Source of the DNA: Tubulanus polymorphus
Lineage: Eukaryota > Nemertea > Palaeonemertea > Tubulaniformes > Tubulanidae
Assembly: GCF_964204645.1 (NCBI RefSeq)
Contig: NC_134026.1
Span: forward strand, 17,130,650 to 17,194,649
Direction of reading: 5' to 3'
DNA length: 64,000 bases
The notes under the pieces are model-generated. The model saw only the letters and a program-made list of their open reading frames with translations. It made no database searches and was not told the origin of the DNA. A program made the translations under genes and the position numbers. This document shows, in pieces, positions 32,813 through 46,944 of this stretch (position 1 is its first letter; every line of letters starts with the position of its first letter).

Positions 32813-34207
32813 CCAATATGTCAGTTTGTGAGGATTTTGATGAAACAACGGATTGTGAAAACCGTGATGAACAATCGTGCAAACGGAGGAAATTGAAAAA
32901 AAAAACATTTGATGACTGTTTAACCGATACAGGTAAATGATAGACAATGAATGAGAATCAACCAACCATATGATCATGAAAATCATCAAATGAAACTCAA
33001 ACGATGATTTTATCTCTAACTTTGACCAGTCAACAATGACTGAATATTTTTTCTTAATCAAATGTTTTTTCAAATGTGAACATCTTTTTTGATTAAGAGT
33101 AGATAATAACACCCGCATGCCTTTCTTTTCTAAAAAAAACTGGTTACGTAGTTGTTTGCTTTCGTTAAGATGAATGCATTCGTATTCAGTTAGACCCTTT
33201 ATGGCTAAATGGTCAAAGGGTGTACGGTACAATGAATCTTTGTGCAATTGGTTGGGACTAATACCCTGTTCCTATTTCAAGGTAAGTGGTGCAGTTTCCA
33301 GCTTCCTTTTGTCAGGGTTCATACAGATCAGTATGTGCAGGGAAAGTGGGGGTCTTTGCATTTTCCTCTGAAATCTGGGAATTGAACAAATTTGAGATTT
33401 AGAGAAATTTTTCCCACTTACGTAATCTGCTGCCATATGTTCTAAACATTGAGCTGTCTATGATCAGTGTACGCATTATGTCATTTAAATAACAAACAGA
33501 TCAGTCAAATAAACTTATGAAATGACTATTTGTCTACTAGTCTCTTGAATTGATTGATGTAGGATTAGGATTGAATAGAATCTGTAGTGGTGAATATGAT
33601 ACTATAATTCATGTCGTGATTGACATGGCTAGGTTAAACTTAATCTGAGGCTGTAGCGAATAGCCACCTTAGCGCTAATGTGAGTGCAATCTCAAACTGA
33701 GTCAGTTAACTATGCGCTAGGGATCATTCAATAAGTACTAATTTACCAATTTTGAATCCCCTAGACATACCATGCGCATTCATACATTTTGCAGCTACAT
33801 CTGTACACAGGGAATCGTACCTGATGGCATCGAGTCACAATAATTATCATTGTTATTCTTTGATATTTTTGCAGATGACTTAGAATCGGATATATAAAAT
33901 TCAAAATAAGTCTGGGTCAAGTGTCTTTTGAGCACTAGAACTCAAGACACTTCCTTTAAAGAATTACATATGTATTGAAAAATTGCAAAATGAATTATTT
34001 CATTCAAAGTGGAAAATAGTTCTAAAATTAGGATAATCTACCAGATTTTCCTCCCTCTTTATCTGAGAAAAGGGCCTAGGACATAGGCCTATAGGATAGA
34101 ACATGATTGGTCGTAGACCTATCCATATCATTAACTTAAATTGTTTCTTGTAGATCGAGCTTCTCGGGTTCAACTTCCGAAACCCCCGGTTAAACTTATA
34201 AGGCAAA
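32813..34207 (+). other. Two possible spliced exons, unassigned
   Basis: 32813-32932 has a TTTGCAG acceptor, an ATG at 32818, 38 codons of acidic then Lys/Arg-rich sequence (CKRRKLKKK) and a GTAAAT donor. 34154-34207 has a TTGTAG acceptor, a short proline-containing frame and a GTAAGT donor. They could be 5' exons of a gene or transposon. I cannot connect them to a product. Confidence 0.25.
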
Positions 34208-35580
34208 GTAAGTGGTTATACCCGAAAATAAGGATAACATGTGACAGAAGTAAATCACGTAATCATGTTGAATATATTTCATTGTCTTCCAGGTGCGTTT
34301 TGTACAAAAGCAGAGACAACATTTTCTCAGACTAGTGATACTCTCTCAACTTAGAGCGGGGGCATAATGATGTTTAAAACATCTTGGTTTTTCATCAAAA
34401 TTCAGCCATTACATATATTCATGTAGGTTACCCATTATAACCACGTGCCGGTAAATGTAGTATCACTATATCAACAATTTATTTTGAGACAGAGAAAATA
34501 TTGAGGATAAAAACACAGCAATATTTGAGAAAAATATGAAAATATAATTATTTCCAAAATAGACTACAGAAAATACAATAATTTTCATGTTGTTACAGTG
34601 AAAATGGTGTATTTTTCGAACCATCATAATACCTAACAAATTTTTCTCATGTTTGTGCTTAAGACTTATTTAAGTCAGTAGGAAAATTACTCAGAATTAT
34701 TCAGAATGTATGAACAAATATACTTTTAAGTATATTACTGGCAGTAGTACTTTTACCCTTTCATTCAATAGCTTGTACTTGTTTTGACTTACACACAGTA
34801 ATGATTACCATTTAATTATAGTCTGTTTAAGTTTACATATTACTTAGAATGTTTTATACAGACACAATTACATGGTACATATATGTCACATTATACATCC
34901 CTTCGATAATCTTTACCCTGGAAAAGTGGCACATATGCACATTAGTTGATTAAACACGTTAGCTGTGTTACATAAGTAACATTGACCTGATTGTACGGTT
35001 TATTCTGTAACTTATGTTCTTTACAATGTCTATATCAGAACCATAATCAAAAGTAAAAGTGATGCTCTTCAGAAGTCATACATGCAATCCAGCTCTACTG
35101 GCTGTAATAATGCTCACCTTAAAACAGTGGTTGCAAAATACTATATTTTGCACAGTACATATACTTGCAGGTTTCACGAAAAAGTTAAATTCAAATTTTT
35201 GGTGTAGTTGCTGAATTGGTAACTACATGTTTTCAATGAGGACAACAATATAAACTTAACTGATTTAAGCTTAGACTTTTTCATGAAACCGGAACCTGCA
35301 ACTACAATTGCAGAATTTGCATGTACATAGAAAATAAAATCTAACAGTACTTTATTAACAGCCAATATAACAGCACCTGTGTATTTAGGTCCTACTCTAT
35401 AATAAATGGTTACTCTACAATACGTACTACAGTAGACCAGCAACTACTGTTGCATATATTGTATTAACTTTAAACAATCAAAATTTATCAGTACTGTTAG
35501 GCTTTAACAGCACTGTAGTATATGACATACACTAGTCTAATGCCACCTACTTGGTAGCAATAGGCAGTGATGGTACAATA
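34208..35580. other. No gene recognised
   Basis: AT-rich sequence with frequent stops on both strands. I see no terminal repeats, no tandem array and no coding exon. Confidence 0.5.
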
Positions 35581-35582
35581 AA

Positions 35583-37560
35583 TTAATCAACGAAGTCAAG
35601 AGTTGGCTTCTTTGATTGTTTTTGATAAGTATTTCTCTTTTTGGAACCTTGTTCACTCGCAGCTTTGGTTCCCCTAATGTTGTGACTGAGAAGTGGATTT
35701 GATGGTGCTACTAGTTGGAAGCTCGTCTCTGTGACGAGTGGCTTGGCTAAATTCACCATATATGGATTGATTAGTAATACTGACAACTGTATTGCCTGTC
35801 ATCATAGTGTTCAATTTTCGAGGTAGTGTTGGGATTATGTGTCACAGTGTTGATAGGTTTCCCACCATAGAAGTCAGAGAGCAGAGCTTTTGTTATTTCT
35901 AATTGAATGAAAGTGTCATCTTTGTTGTTAGTTGTGCCAGGAATGTTACTTTTGTACCATCTTCATCTTCGACAGCATGCAGAGTTAGGCATGTTTCAAT
36001 GGTTGGTGGTTGTACAACCTGTATTGTAAGTATACTAAAAATTTTATTAAATGCAATACACGATTGGAGCTTTATGAAAAATTGTACTTCTATACTTTGA
36101 ATTGAATGTGTACAGGTATGGGTCAGGAAATATTCATATCCTCTGACATTTAAGTTTATATGCATTTACACTATCTGTATATATTGTGGGGGCACTCTCT
36201 GCCCATTGGCATGTGGTCAGTGGGAAATAGGATGGATCACTTAGACTTTCAAGGAAGTCCTACTGGAGAATTTCAACCTTGCTATGCAGAAAGTAAGTTT
36301 GTGGTAGACTGTATGCAAGTTATGAAGAAAACTCTGGGTTTCAAGGGTAAACAGGTAGATATAGATAATAGATCCCACTGAGTAAAGTTTTTAGGAAAAT
36401 ATATCACGTGTAACATGTTTTTTTGAAAATAGTTTACACACAAAGTTTTATAGTATGGTTCTTCTTCATTGATCACTATGCAGGAATCCAAGCTATGCTA
36501 TACATTTGAGTGGTGATAGACCATGTTGATAAACGAGTGCTTGAAATTCCATAATTCAATTTGTCTTAACCCGATTGATGCAGGCAATCATGATAGCAGT
36601 AATTGGAAAGAAGACAGTAATTATATGCTTATAATTTACATACCTCAATGATAGTGGCTGAAGTCGTTGCCAGTTGTTTTTGGTGTTAAACTCGGACACA
36701 ACAACATCACAAGTTTGTACATGTTCGCCTGTTTTTATTGGTGACTGGGCATGTCTTCTCCACAATGATACGTTGATAGATGCACTTCGGTCTTGTACAT
36801 GTATGTTTCGTAGTGGTATATTACTATTTCAAACAAACAAAAGAGGTTAGAAATACACATGAATAAGCTACTTAATATATGTATTTTGCATTGCTTACCG
36901 GTAAATATATTATATATTGCTAATATCAAGAGTTTTACTAGTGCAACTTCCTAAACTTATATACAATTTTTTTCCAGAATTATAATCACAGAACTAAACA
37001 AGGTAATCAGTTATTTCTGACAGTAATTATATAAATATGATAATTTCTTGGACTATTGTCACAATCACTAGGAGCACTGCATGTGAAGATTATGTGGAAA
37101 GGTAATTTTTCCTGGATATTGCGTAGACTTTGCCATTCTATGTTTGAGGCACATGATCAGCAAAATATATTACCTGTATGACAGTTCCTGTCACGGTCAC
37201 AGGACTTTTAACGGACTTCTGGAAGCATCTTTAATGGTGGTACTTGTTGTAGGAGCTGTTGTTATAAAACCAATTGCTTGCATATGGATGTCGACAGGTA
37301 CTTCAGGTGCACTTGTTAGGGCTATGGAGGAATTTTCATTGATTGATGCAACACTGTTTGTTATTTTATAATTTCATAGTATTATTCCATTATTTTCCTT
37401 CAGATACTCTTTGTGTTTCATTTCTTGGAATATCATAACCTTCATGCAACCTATGTGATCAGCTACAGCCATTTTACTATCAGCAACCTTAATAACGCTC
37501 ACACGGAGTGGCTTTGAGTATTTACCAGGTTGCTTCTTACATTTAACATCTGAAAAGAAT
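35583..37560 (-). pseudogene. RPA-like OB-fold gene fragment, probably Helentron-associated
   Basis: Minus-strand exons can be read in several pieces: near 37540-37390 (SVIKVADSKMAVADHIG), near 36820-36640 (a VQDRSASINVSLWRRHAQSPIKTGE region), near 36025-35900 (a CLTLHAVEDEDGTKVTF region) and a basic tail near 35790-35583. D-x-S-x-x-x-x-V-x-LW followed by a GE.V turn is the signature of RPA-type single-stranded-DNA-binding domains. Many Helitrons and Helentrons carry such a gene beside Rep-helicase. Frames between pieces do not join cleanly, so it is fragmentary. The call rests on pattern only. Confidence 0.4.
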
Positions 37561-37706
37561 TTAAGATAAGATAATTGATTAGAAGAAATTACAATGGCAT
37601 AATAATGCTGTTAGTAACATTTATTGGTTTGCATTCATCATGTGTCATATAGATAATACAAAAGACTAAGATGGTAAACGATGTTTGGCCGCAAAATACA
37701 TAGCAG

Positions 37707-38205
37707 TTATTCAATAATAAGCCAGATTGGTTTGTGATCACTGTAGTACGATTCAAGAATGCCACACTTGACTCTATTTGTGAACACTAAGTCTAAATTG
37801 GACATATAATCTGTGGTTACTTGTGTTTGGATTTGTTTGTATTTTTGGAATAAGGCTTTATTGAATTTGGTTTGATTACTTATGTTAAACCAATTTAGAT
37901 TAAAGTCTCCTAATATGACAGTGGTGCATACTGGGTCTAATTGACTGGATGCTTGTGTCATGATAGTGTTTAAATGTTGAGTGTCACATGATTTTGGTGA
38001 TCTGTAGAAGGCAAAAACTTGAATTGGATGCAGTATCATGCTTGTCTTTATTCGAAGTAATACAGCTTCAATGTTTTCATTTCTAAACAGGACACGGTCA
38101 TTTTCAGATAATTGAAACTTCTGTATATGTTCAAGCCTTGGTATGGTCGGCCTTTTCTGGATGTGTCATCATAACGATACTGGTAAAAATTAGGTAAACT
38201 GTAAT
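37707..38205 (-). pseudogene. Helentron C-terminal endonuclease domain
   Basis: The open part (38039 to 37707) shows FAFYRSP, a VILGDFNLNW motif and a YYSDHKPI motif, the usual order in exonuclease-endonuclease-phosphatase folds, with D and N in GDFN and the SDH triad. The upstream part to 38205 contains stops (after LYYFE). It continues the helicase on the same strand. In Helentrons this domain is a fusion to Rep-helicase captured from a retrotransposon-type nuclease. Confidence 0.75.
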
Positions 38206-38207
38206 CA

Positions 38208-39800
38208 TCACAAATCATTTATATACTTGTGTAAAGATCGACAATTCAAGTAGACCACTACTTTGCCCTGAGTGTAAGGGATTTCCATTTCAAGTATCAA
38301 TAGATTATTTCTGAGACGACTCATTTCTGAAATGACGTCATTACTAACTTTAATTTTTGACACATCAAAATTAAGTACATTTAGGTCTTCCAAGTCTCTT
38401 ACTCGACTAAGTGCTACATAATGTATATGTGAATCTGCACGTCCACTGAAATCAATAACAACTTCATCAAGGGTACTTCCTTGGGCTCGATGAACAGTTT
38501 TTGCTGCAGAGGCCCGCAAAGGAAATTGGATGCGTTCAACTGTTGAATTTTGATTACGGCCAACTTGGAATTGTCTTTTCACTGGCATGACTGGAGTCCA
38601 TTCCCTTGAGATTTCACCTGCGTAAAGATGGTTGTTAGCTTTCCGACACTTTTTGCCAATCTTTTTCTCTAGTAGCATCCATATAATACCAACTGCAATT
38701 CTGTGATTGGGGTCAAATTGTGGTGGTAACTGTACTAATTTTATAGTTCCTGCAGAACCAATTGTAAGTCCATCGTCAGTGTCTATGTTACAGGCTAATT
38801 CATAATTTAGACCTATAGCAATCTGCAAGTATTTTGGCAACTGCATAGTTTTTCGCAGATGTGTTGGTACTTGGCAGAGCAACTGTTTGGCTACTGCATT
38901 TGAGACATTTGCAATTACATGATCTTGAGCAGTTATTTGCTATTTTTTATCAGTATCAGCATTGATGTCATATACTACACTGTTATGATGCAGTACGTTA
39001 TTATTTGTTAGGTATAGATGTGGCAGCAGTTGAACAGACTGGGCTGTTTCTATACTGAGGACTCTAGTTTGTAGAAGCTGTATGTCTTTGTCTGTCTGTT
39101 TTCCCTCTCGTAAACGATTCAGTAATTCTGCAAGATCTGCACTGTCTTTTTGACGTACTAGATCTAGTAATTCGAACATCTTAAAATTATCTTGCCATAG
39201 GTTTGGTGCAAGTGGGGCATAGTTTTGAGTCAGATTAGCAAAGACGTACCCATCTATTACAGGTTTTAGTTGGGAAAGGTCACCTACACAGATTAAGCGT
39301 TCTTGTAAGCGTTTACATATGCATAAGCCTATTTCCAACCATACTAACTTCATCTATAATGACAAGGTGCAAATCACTATATTTGCATCGCAGTGTGTTC
39401 AGATTATCAGACCGAAGTTGCTGCCATTGAAAATGCTGATTGGGTAAAATTTTTAATGCGTTATGAATTGTGTTTTCACCAATGTGGAAAGCTGCTTTCC
39501 CAGTATAGGCGCTAGTAGTAAAACGTTTAGTTTTGTGAAATCAGTACCTGCTTCTTCGTTGCAATGTTTGAGAACAGATTGGTATAACATTGCATTAACA
39601 AGGTGCTTTTTCCCAACACCAGCTCCACCAGAAAGAAATATATTGAAATACTGACTGTTTGTTTTGATGGGATGTAGTATTTCATAGAAGAAGAGCTTTT
39701 GGCGATCATTGAGACTTTGTATTAATAATAGGAACTCTTTATCAGACATTTCTTTTTGAACTCTGTTGTCTTCTTGGTTTTGAAGATTGGATTGGAACAT
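38208..39800 (-). pseudogene. Helentron PIF1-type helicase domain
   Basis: Three collinear pieces: 39800-39453 (Walker A region LSGGAGVGKK, with Lys where Thr or Ser normally coordinates Mg), 39353-38940 (RLICVGDLSQLKPV, motif III-like) and 38882-38208 (FPLRASAAKTVHRAQGSTLDEVV and HYVALSRV, motifs V and VI). The frame changes between pieces. The role in the family is 5'-3' unwinding during rolling-circle transposition. Confidence 0.85.
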
Positions 39801-40479
39801 TTATTGTGGATCTGACTGCAGTGACCTATTTATATCTGGACCTATATCTGGAAAATGAGAAGCGTGCGAAGGTTGCAGTGTAGCATACATGACACTATCT
39901 ATAATACCTTCATCATCACGTGAGGCTGTTGTGTGTTAGGGGCTATTACATCCCAGGTTTCCTAGAATTTCTTCATCAGCTAGCTGATTAACGGCTAAAT
40001 CAACCATTTTTGCTGCAGGCTCATACAAGGTGATGTTTTCATTAATGATTAGTTGTTGTTGGAGATATTTTTCTTAAAAGAATTGAAAAGGGTGAATTAG
40101 ATCTTCTGATTCTTTTCGCCATGAAGTCTGTAATAATTCTCGGGTTCAGTGTCCTCATTGTACCTAACATAGTGCATAATCCGTGGTTTCTGTCGACGTT
40201 TTGGAATAAGTTTCTCATGACTGATATCTGTTTTATCATCATTGTTGAGATCTGCATATGTAGTTGGTGACTCGGCAGGGTAGCCGTCTTTTGTGAGAAC
40301 TCTTGATGGCACCATATTATTTTCACTATGATTATAGTAGGATGCATATTCTGCCAGACATACATTTTCTAGATATTTGGGTCTCTTAGAATATTTGTCA
40401 ATGAGATCACATGATCCTATATCGGTATCATCATCCTGCATGTTGTCAATAATATTTGCAGGTTTTAACAAATGAACGC

Positions 40480-42880
40480 GTTTTTCTGGTTCACTTGTGT
40501 TAACAAAAATGACCGTTCTTGAGGAATTTCTCAGTGGTACAGGAGATACACAGAATCCTGTGCAAAAATTTCTATATTAAGAAACTTATTGCCAATTATT
40601 CTGACCTTCTGTTTTATGTCAGATTGCTCTTCAAGCGCTTGCTCACATGCCTTTGCCAATTACTGACTCGTACATCCGTAATGTACTGTACATCATGATT
40701 AGCTTGCCATGCCTGTAGGATGGATTTATTATATGGATTTATAAGATTCTCATTCAGTGATCTTTTAAGAAATACAACAGGGCCTTTCAGTTATGACCTC
40801 AGAGTAAGAATATAATGCTCAAGCGTAATGCCAAGTGTATTGAGAAATTCGTCGTATGATGATTCATTTTTATCTTTAAGCGACGATGTCAACGTTAATT
40901 GAATTTTCTTGTGAATTTCTTGATAAAAAGCAAGCTGTTCTTTATCCAATCTGACAAGTTACATAACCTTTCACTACTCTCTTACAACTCCTAGAATGTC
41001 TATGGTTTTGTAAGGTGACAAGGTTGTCCTCGTTGTTTATCTTGTAAATTTTATCACAAGATACTACTTTGTCTATATATTCAGTAACCTTATCTTTGTA
41101 TCTTTACCATAGACAGGTGCATCAGAAATCCACAAGAGCATTTGTATATGTGGGGAACCACGGTGCTGGAATTCTATGCGATAGAAGAAGTCAGCTACCT
41201 TTCCCAGGGATGCTGTAGGGGCAAACAACACAAGTTTCAAGAAGCACTGCTCTTGATAATGGAAATGCCTAGAACATGTAACTGGATCGGCCTGAATAAG
41301 CCTACACTTATTTTGCCAAGACATGTTTTCCAGGTCATTATTAGTATACAATCAGTGATCAGCTATCTCACCTAAAATCCTCAGCAAATGCAACCTTCTG
41401 ATTTCTGCAGAACTTCATGTAACAAATAATGTTGCATGACCAAGTTGCCGTAACATTGCAAAGAGATCTTTTTTGCCTGCTCAAAGTAAGGCAGTGTACC
41501 ACGGACAGTTTTCAAAACTCTAAAGCCTTCATTGAGGTTAACTAATTGTTTGCTTTTATCACCTTTGAGATCTTTTGCAGTAGATGCTCTACCATTTGTT
41601 TTATATTTCACGCTGCAAGATGTACCCTTCAAGTAACATCTTCATCTGCAGATTTTTTCTTTTAAAAAATAAATTGTCAACATATTTACAGTTTCTTCTA
41701 TCACTACGACGAACCTCAGGGTCCAGTTCCACAGTTCTGAGTTAAGATTTGACCCTGGGTTAAAACATTGAAAATGAACTAACTTTAACTCAGAGTTAAC
41801 TCTAAATCACAACTGTGGAACTGGGTCCTGACTTACATAATTCACTATAGTATATGTTGCTCTCTCTATTGTCATTGTCCAATCGCTTTTGTCCACAGAA
41901 TATACCTGGAAAAGCGAATTCCTCTGACTGACCTGTTTCCTCAATGAAATCTGGAGATGACAACATTGTGTCATGAATGCCTAACAGTTGTTTTTCAAGC
42001 ATAAAATCAGTATCACATTCTTCATTCCTAAGCTGATCATCTGATGACGCTTCATCATGTTGTTTTCTTTGTTGATGATCCGTTTCAATATCAGACGAAA
42101 TATTCCAACTTCTATCAAATGTGATATTTTGTTCTTTAAATAGTTCACCATGGGTTGTGAGCCATTCTGCTGGTATCCTGACCTTTTCAGGGCCTATATT
42201 TTCTGTAGCAACAGAATGTTCATACTGTAATTTTCGTTTAAGTTGCACTTTAATTGTTGCATTTTGGTCTTCCATTCTTGGTAAGGAAGTTATAGTTTGC
42301 ACTATGTCAGCAGGAACATTAACCATGTTACCAGTAAGTTTATATTGGTGACCACAAACAGATTCTTGAATTCGCATGAAAGGTAAACGTGGAGAAAGGA
42401 GACGAAATTCAAGCTGATGCAGGTGTTTCACACAGGTTTTGCAGACCCATTCCTTTTTGTCAACACTTAGCCATCCATCGAGACAAACATCTAATAGTTC
42501 TTGAGGTGCTTTCTTGATAGAGGTTCCAAGAACAACACTATGACTATAGAAGAGCTGATCACAGGAAGAGCAAACATATAGTTGACCTTGAGCTACTGGA
42601 ATGATTTAATAGAGTCATGATTAAGTGTAGATTTATTGCATGCAGATTTTCTTTTACGATGTGCCTCAGTGTTGACCTTTTGTCCAGCAACTTTATAAGT
42701 AATGTTCTGCCTTTGCTTTTGTTTTCGTAAACGTGCTTTCTCAGTTTTTTTCGATTTGATCTTGAAGATAAGTTGATAATGAGTTATTTGCAGATTGCAT
42801 TTGTGATGATGTAGTAGAGAAAGGTAAAGGTCGTGAATTCACAATTGTTATAGTAGCTGGAGTTATTTGAAACAAATCCT
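40480..42880 (-). pseudogene. Helentron Rep (HUH) and N-terminal zinc region
   Basis: From high to low coordinates: a CxxC-type region (about 42600-42430, CSSCDQLFYSH and WVCKTC), the SVCGHQYKLTGNMVNVPADI block (about 42370), an acidic linker, a YFEQAKKISLQ region (41632-41381), and the Rep catalytic block EFQHRGSPHIQMLLWISDAP near 41170-41110. The HUH motif reads H-I-Q rather than H-hydrophobic-H. A WQANHDVQYITDV block near 40680 and CKRVVKG near 40990 also belong to this family. Several frameshifts and stops separate the blocks, so the protein is dead. Confidence 0.8.
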
Positions 42881-43604
42881 GATGAAAAGATAAAATCCCA
42901 CTGTTTACAGATTAAAAGAATTTAAAAACCAGAATTTATTTATTAAATCTAAAATATTTAAAAGACACGACGTTTCGATCTCACCCTAGAGATCATCGTC
43001 AGGTGTGAGAAATAGACTAAAAACAGGGGTATATATACAGAGGAGGACAGGTTAATTGAGTAAATTGGTGAGTGAGTAAATAATTAGTGTTTGGCAAGGC
43101 ATGAAGTAATATACTTAGAAAGAAGGGAATTATGCGGAGAAAAGCCATTATTTAAATTGGTACTAATATCTGAGTGACGAGTAATTAGGGCAGACTCAAC
43201 TATGTGGCGTTTAGTGTAATTGCTGGAAGTTTAAATAATTTCGGCTTTATCAAAATTAAAACGATGACCAGTGTTCCAAACGTGATTGAACCATTTTAGA
43301 TTTAAAGGGTTAGTGACAGTTTTTTCAAAGTATGCATTTTTCAAAATATTTCCCTGTAAAATGATAAATGTATCATGTGTGAACTTAATAAAATTGGTTT
43401 CATGAATGTAAAATGTCGCGTTAGTCAGCTACAGGCTTTTAAAAATCGCGCGTTTTGACGCGTTTACGAAAGAAAGTTGCATCGGCAAGTGAGTAGTGCT
43501 GACGTCACGTCGTGAAGGAGATTGGAATGCGGAAGTAAAAATACGCCGGTTCCCGTGCTAAACCGACACGCACACAGTACGTTTTTAAGTTAATATTTCC
43601 AAGG

Positions 43605-46600
43605 ATGCCAAGACGCTGTGTCTATTACGGATGCAGTACATCTGAAAAAGATTTGTTTCAATGGCCGGCGGATCCTGTACTAGCAAAAAAATGGACAAAT
43701 TTCGTGTGTTTGAAACGCATTCATTGGAAGCCAGCCGACGCCGGAAAAACACGTAGCCTACTATGTGCCAGGCATTTCGACGATGGTTCTTTCTCGAATC
43801 TGATGAAATACCGAGCCGGATTTGCAAAATGGTATATTTCTGAATAAATAACTCACTCTCTTCTATAATGCATGCAAAAATATTTGTCTTAGGCCTAAAT
43901 GAAATGAATCCTTTGTACAACTTCAATTCAAAATCAAAATATCTAACAAAACAGCCCACCACAATCCTATTCCCTTTTGACATGTTTCGAATCACAATGA
44001 ATGAATAGACTAGCTATTCACCCATTGTAATGATTTGCTTTATGTTACTCGAATTGAACCTCATTTTTAATAGATTTTATTCCTAACAAAAAAGATAAAC
44101 TAATGTTGATAAAATGTTTATTTCAGGTTAATTCTAAATAAAGATGCTGTTCCAACAATCCATATCCAAGACACTGATCAATCTGAGAGTCTAGACACAG
44201 AAAAGAATATGTTCTCGCCACCAACCAAAAAGGGCAGGTCTGCATTTGAGAAAAGGCGACGAATCGATATGATCAAAACTCTCGGTAGTGATTGTAATGA
44301 GGAAGAAGAAACCAATCTACCAAATGAAAGTGACTGGCTTGATTTGGACAAATCGGTCCAGACTGAATTTTCTAAGAATTCAATTGGTATGTGTAAGGCA
44401 TAAACAATGCATAATTTATGAATTTTAATCTGAAAAAGGATTATTGAATTGACAACATGTGCCGTTTTTAGGGATACAGACTCGTAAGTGGGTCCAAAGA
44501 TGTACGCGAAGACATACGTCACGTGTCAGACGATACAACCCAAAGCGGTCGATTGGCATACAGACGAGAAGGTTGTCCAGGCAAAAAATTTCAGAAATTG
44601 AAGAAAACCACACTACAGCCTCAGATAGTAGCAGTACAAGTGCGGATGAATCTGCCGACTTCAGACCAGATTTTAGTGAAGATCACAAGAATTAAAAATT
44701 TGAAGAAATGAGGTAAATTTTCATTTTGAGGCAGATCACATTTGTATTTCATGATTGATCCTATGAAACATTTCAAGCATAAATGAGAAATGACCGGTTA
44801 CATTTCAAGAAAAAATTATATTCTGCTAGCTTCATCCACCCAAAAAATTTGAACTTCATACATGATAATTAATTCTACACTTTATTTACATTCCAGAGAT
44901 GACAGTGATAAACAGTTCAAAGACCAAGAGAAATATATTGTGACTCAGTCAAATTTGTTCAAACTATTTAGAAACTGTCATATTTGTAGTAGTCAAACTA
45001 GCGTGACTAAAAAGGTTGTAGCATCACATATCGAGGTAACCAGTGTATGCTGTCACTGCGGTCACGTGACCAAGTGGGAGAATTGTCCGAAAGTTCGTGG
45101 TATTTGTTCACTAAGTTTGTTACTGAGTGCACTCATAGTTTTAACTGGTAGTCTACAATCTAAAGTTCTCAGATTGTTTAGGTAAGAAAACACAATTTTA
45201 TATATATATGGCAATTTGAAATTGTAACTTCAGAGGAGAGAATTCACAATCACATTTATTCATATTTTAAAGTTTCATGGGAGTATGCTGTGGAACCAGA
45301 CGCACTTTTTTCCGGCACCAGTCGAAGTATATCCACTCGGCAACAGCAGCAGTATGGAAAAAACAGCAGCAACAGTTATTGGAAGAACGGAAAAATGAAA
45401 CTTTATTGATCGGTGGAGACGGAAGGTGTGATTCTGTTGGTCACTCGGCTAAATATGGGATGTACAGTATCATTGATATTGTGACTTCGAAAATTCTATG
45501 CATGGAATTGGTTCAGGTAAATATTTTGTTTTTGCCAGTGCTGAAAATTAACATTTTCTAAATTTGAATGAAATGTTTTCAATGGACAATTTTGGCATTG
45601 ATCACCTATGAACTATCCTATTTAGAGTACAGAAACTGGATCAGCCAATAAGATGGAGTGTGAAGGGTTGAAGCGCTGTTACAAGACCATGAAAAACTTT
45701 AAGGTTCTTGCTCTGGTGACAGACATGCACTTGCAAATAGCGAAGTGGGTGCGTGAAAATTGGAGTATTAGCCACTTTTATGATTGCTGGCACGTCGTTA
45801 AATGTGAGTGAACAAAATTCAAGGCTGAATCTAATGTACTAACAAATGATTATGAATTCACTTCATTTTTCTTCTGTTGCAGCTATTACAAAGAAACTGG
45901 AGAAATTGGGAAAACAAAAAGAGATGGCAATTGTTAGTGACTGGATCAAGAGCATAAAGCTGCATTTGTATTGGTGTGCTCTGTCTTCCACCCCTGGCCA
46001 GTCGAACGAAATCAAAGAAAAATGGCTATCGTGCATAGACCATATACAGAATGTACATACAAACTGTTATCACCAACCATATGAAAAAAAGAAGAATTGG
46101 TTAATCCCAGGTAAGGAATTATTTTCAAATCGATCAATGTACTGGTTGCGTTCTTGCAGTTGATTTTTCATACAATTTAAATTTTAGGGTCTAGACCAGC
46201 CGACTCGGTAAAAACACTTCTAACTAGTACGAGAACTGTCAATAAGATTATGAAGATGTCCCCTTATGGGCAAACAAGTGATCTGGAATCCTTTCATAGT
46301 TTAGTGAATCATTTTGCACCAAAAATGATTCATTTCTCATATAAAGGAATGATTTCAAGGTACAGTTGTATATAAATCTGTCTGATGGAATGATACTACT
46401 AAAAATCGTAGAAAGATTTGTAATTTAAAACATATTTTCTTCAGAGTGTATACAGCTATTCTCCACTGGAATGAAAATAGCAAGAGGCCTCAGGCAAGAA
46501 AGTGGAAAACGGGAGAACTGCAGTACAGTATTTACTATCCTAAGTATAAAGATGGATACGTCGTCCATAAAATTCTTCAAGATGCCACATACAGTAAGTT

Positions 46601-46944
46601 TCGAGCTATTATCCCCATGAATTATATAAATGCACAAGTAAAAATCTACTAAGAACTATCTCTACATTTACTACATTTTAGGTTATATTGACCAAATAGT
46701 ATCGCAAGTTTTTGCCACAGCTAAAGTTGGTCCGAGGAAGTTAGTAAAAAATGTGATTCAAGTCCCACCGAGCTTAAGTGCAAATCACAACCGTATTGCT
46801 AAATCAGCAGCCATAGCAGCTCATAAAAGCAGATTTCGTTCAACCGAAAAAGTTCCATTGCGAATAAATTCATCTACGCCTACTGCAGTGAGAGGACGAG
46901 GGAAAAAGCGAAATTGTTCTGGTCAAAGAAAAGATAAAAATTGA
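43605..46944 (+). CDS. Kolobok-2 THAP-domain transposase, spliced, near-intact
   Basis: Exons by splice signs and alignment to Kolobok-1: 43605-43831 (THAP domain, C-x4-C ... C-x2-H), 44127-44386, 44472-44712, 44897-45181, 45273-45516, 45626-45803, 45883-46110, 46188-46361, about 46445-46592 and 46681-46944. Phases match across the introns I checked. The catalytic core has GDGRCDSVGHSAKYGMYS, VTDMHLQIAKW and FYDCWHVVK blocks. I see one in-frame TAA, at 44693-44695 in the linker between THAP and catalytic parts. Unless splicing skips it, the protein is truncated. The rest is open to the stop at 46942-46944. Confidence 0.8.

Noticed and set aside
36160-36381. Plus-strand ORF MHLHYLYILWGHS...
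   Set aside because: An exon-like stretch but without homology; the neighbouring RPA-like signals are on the other strand.
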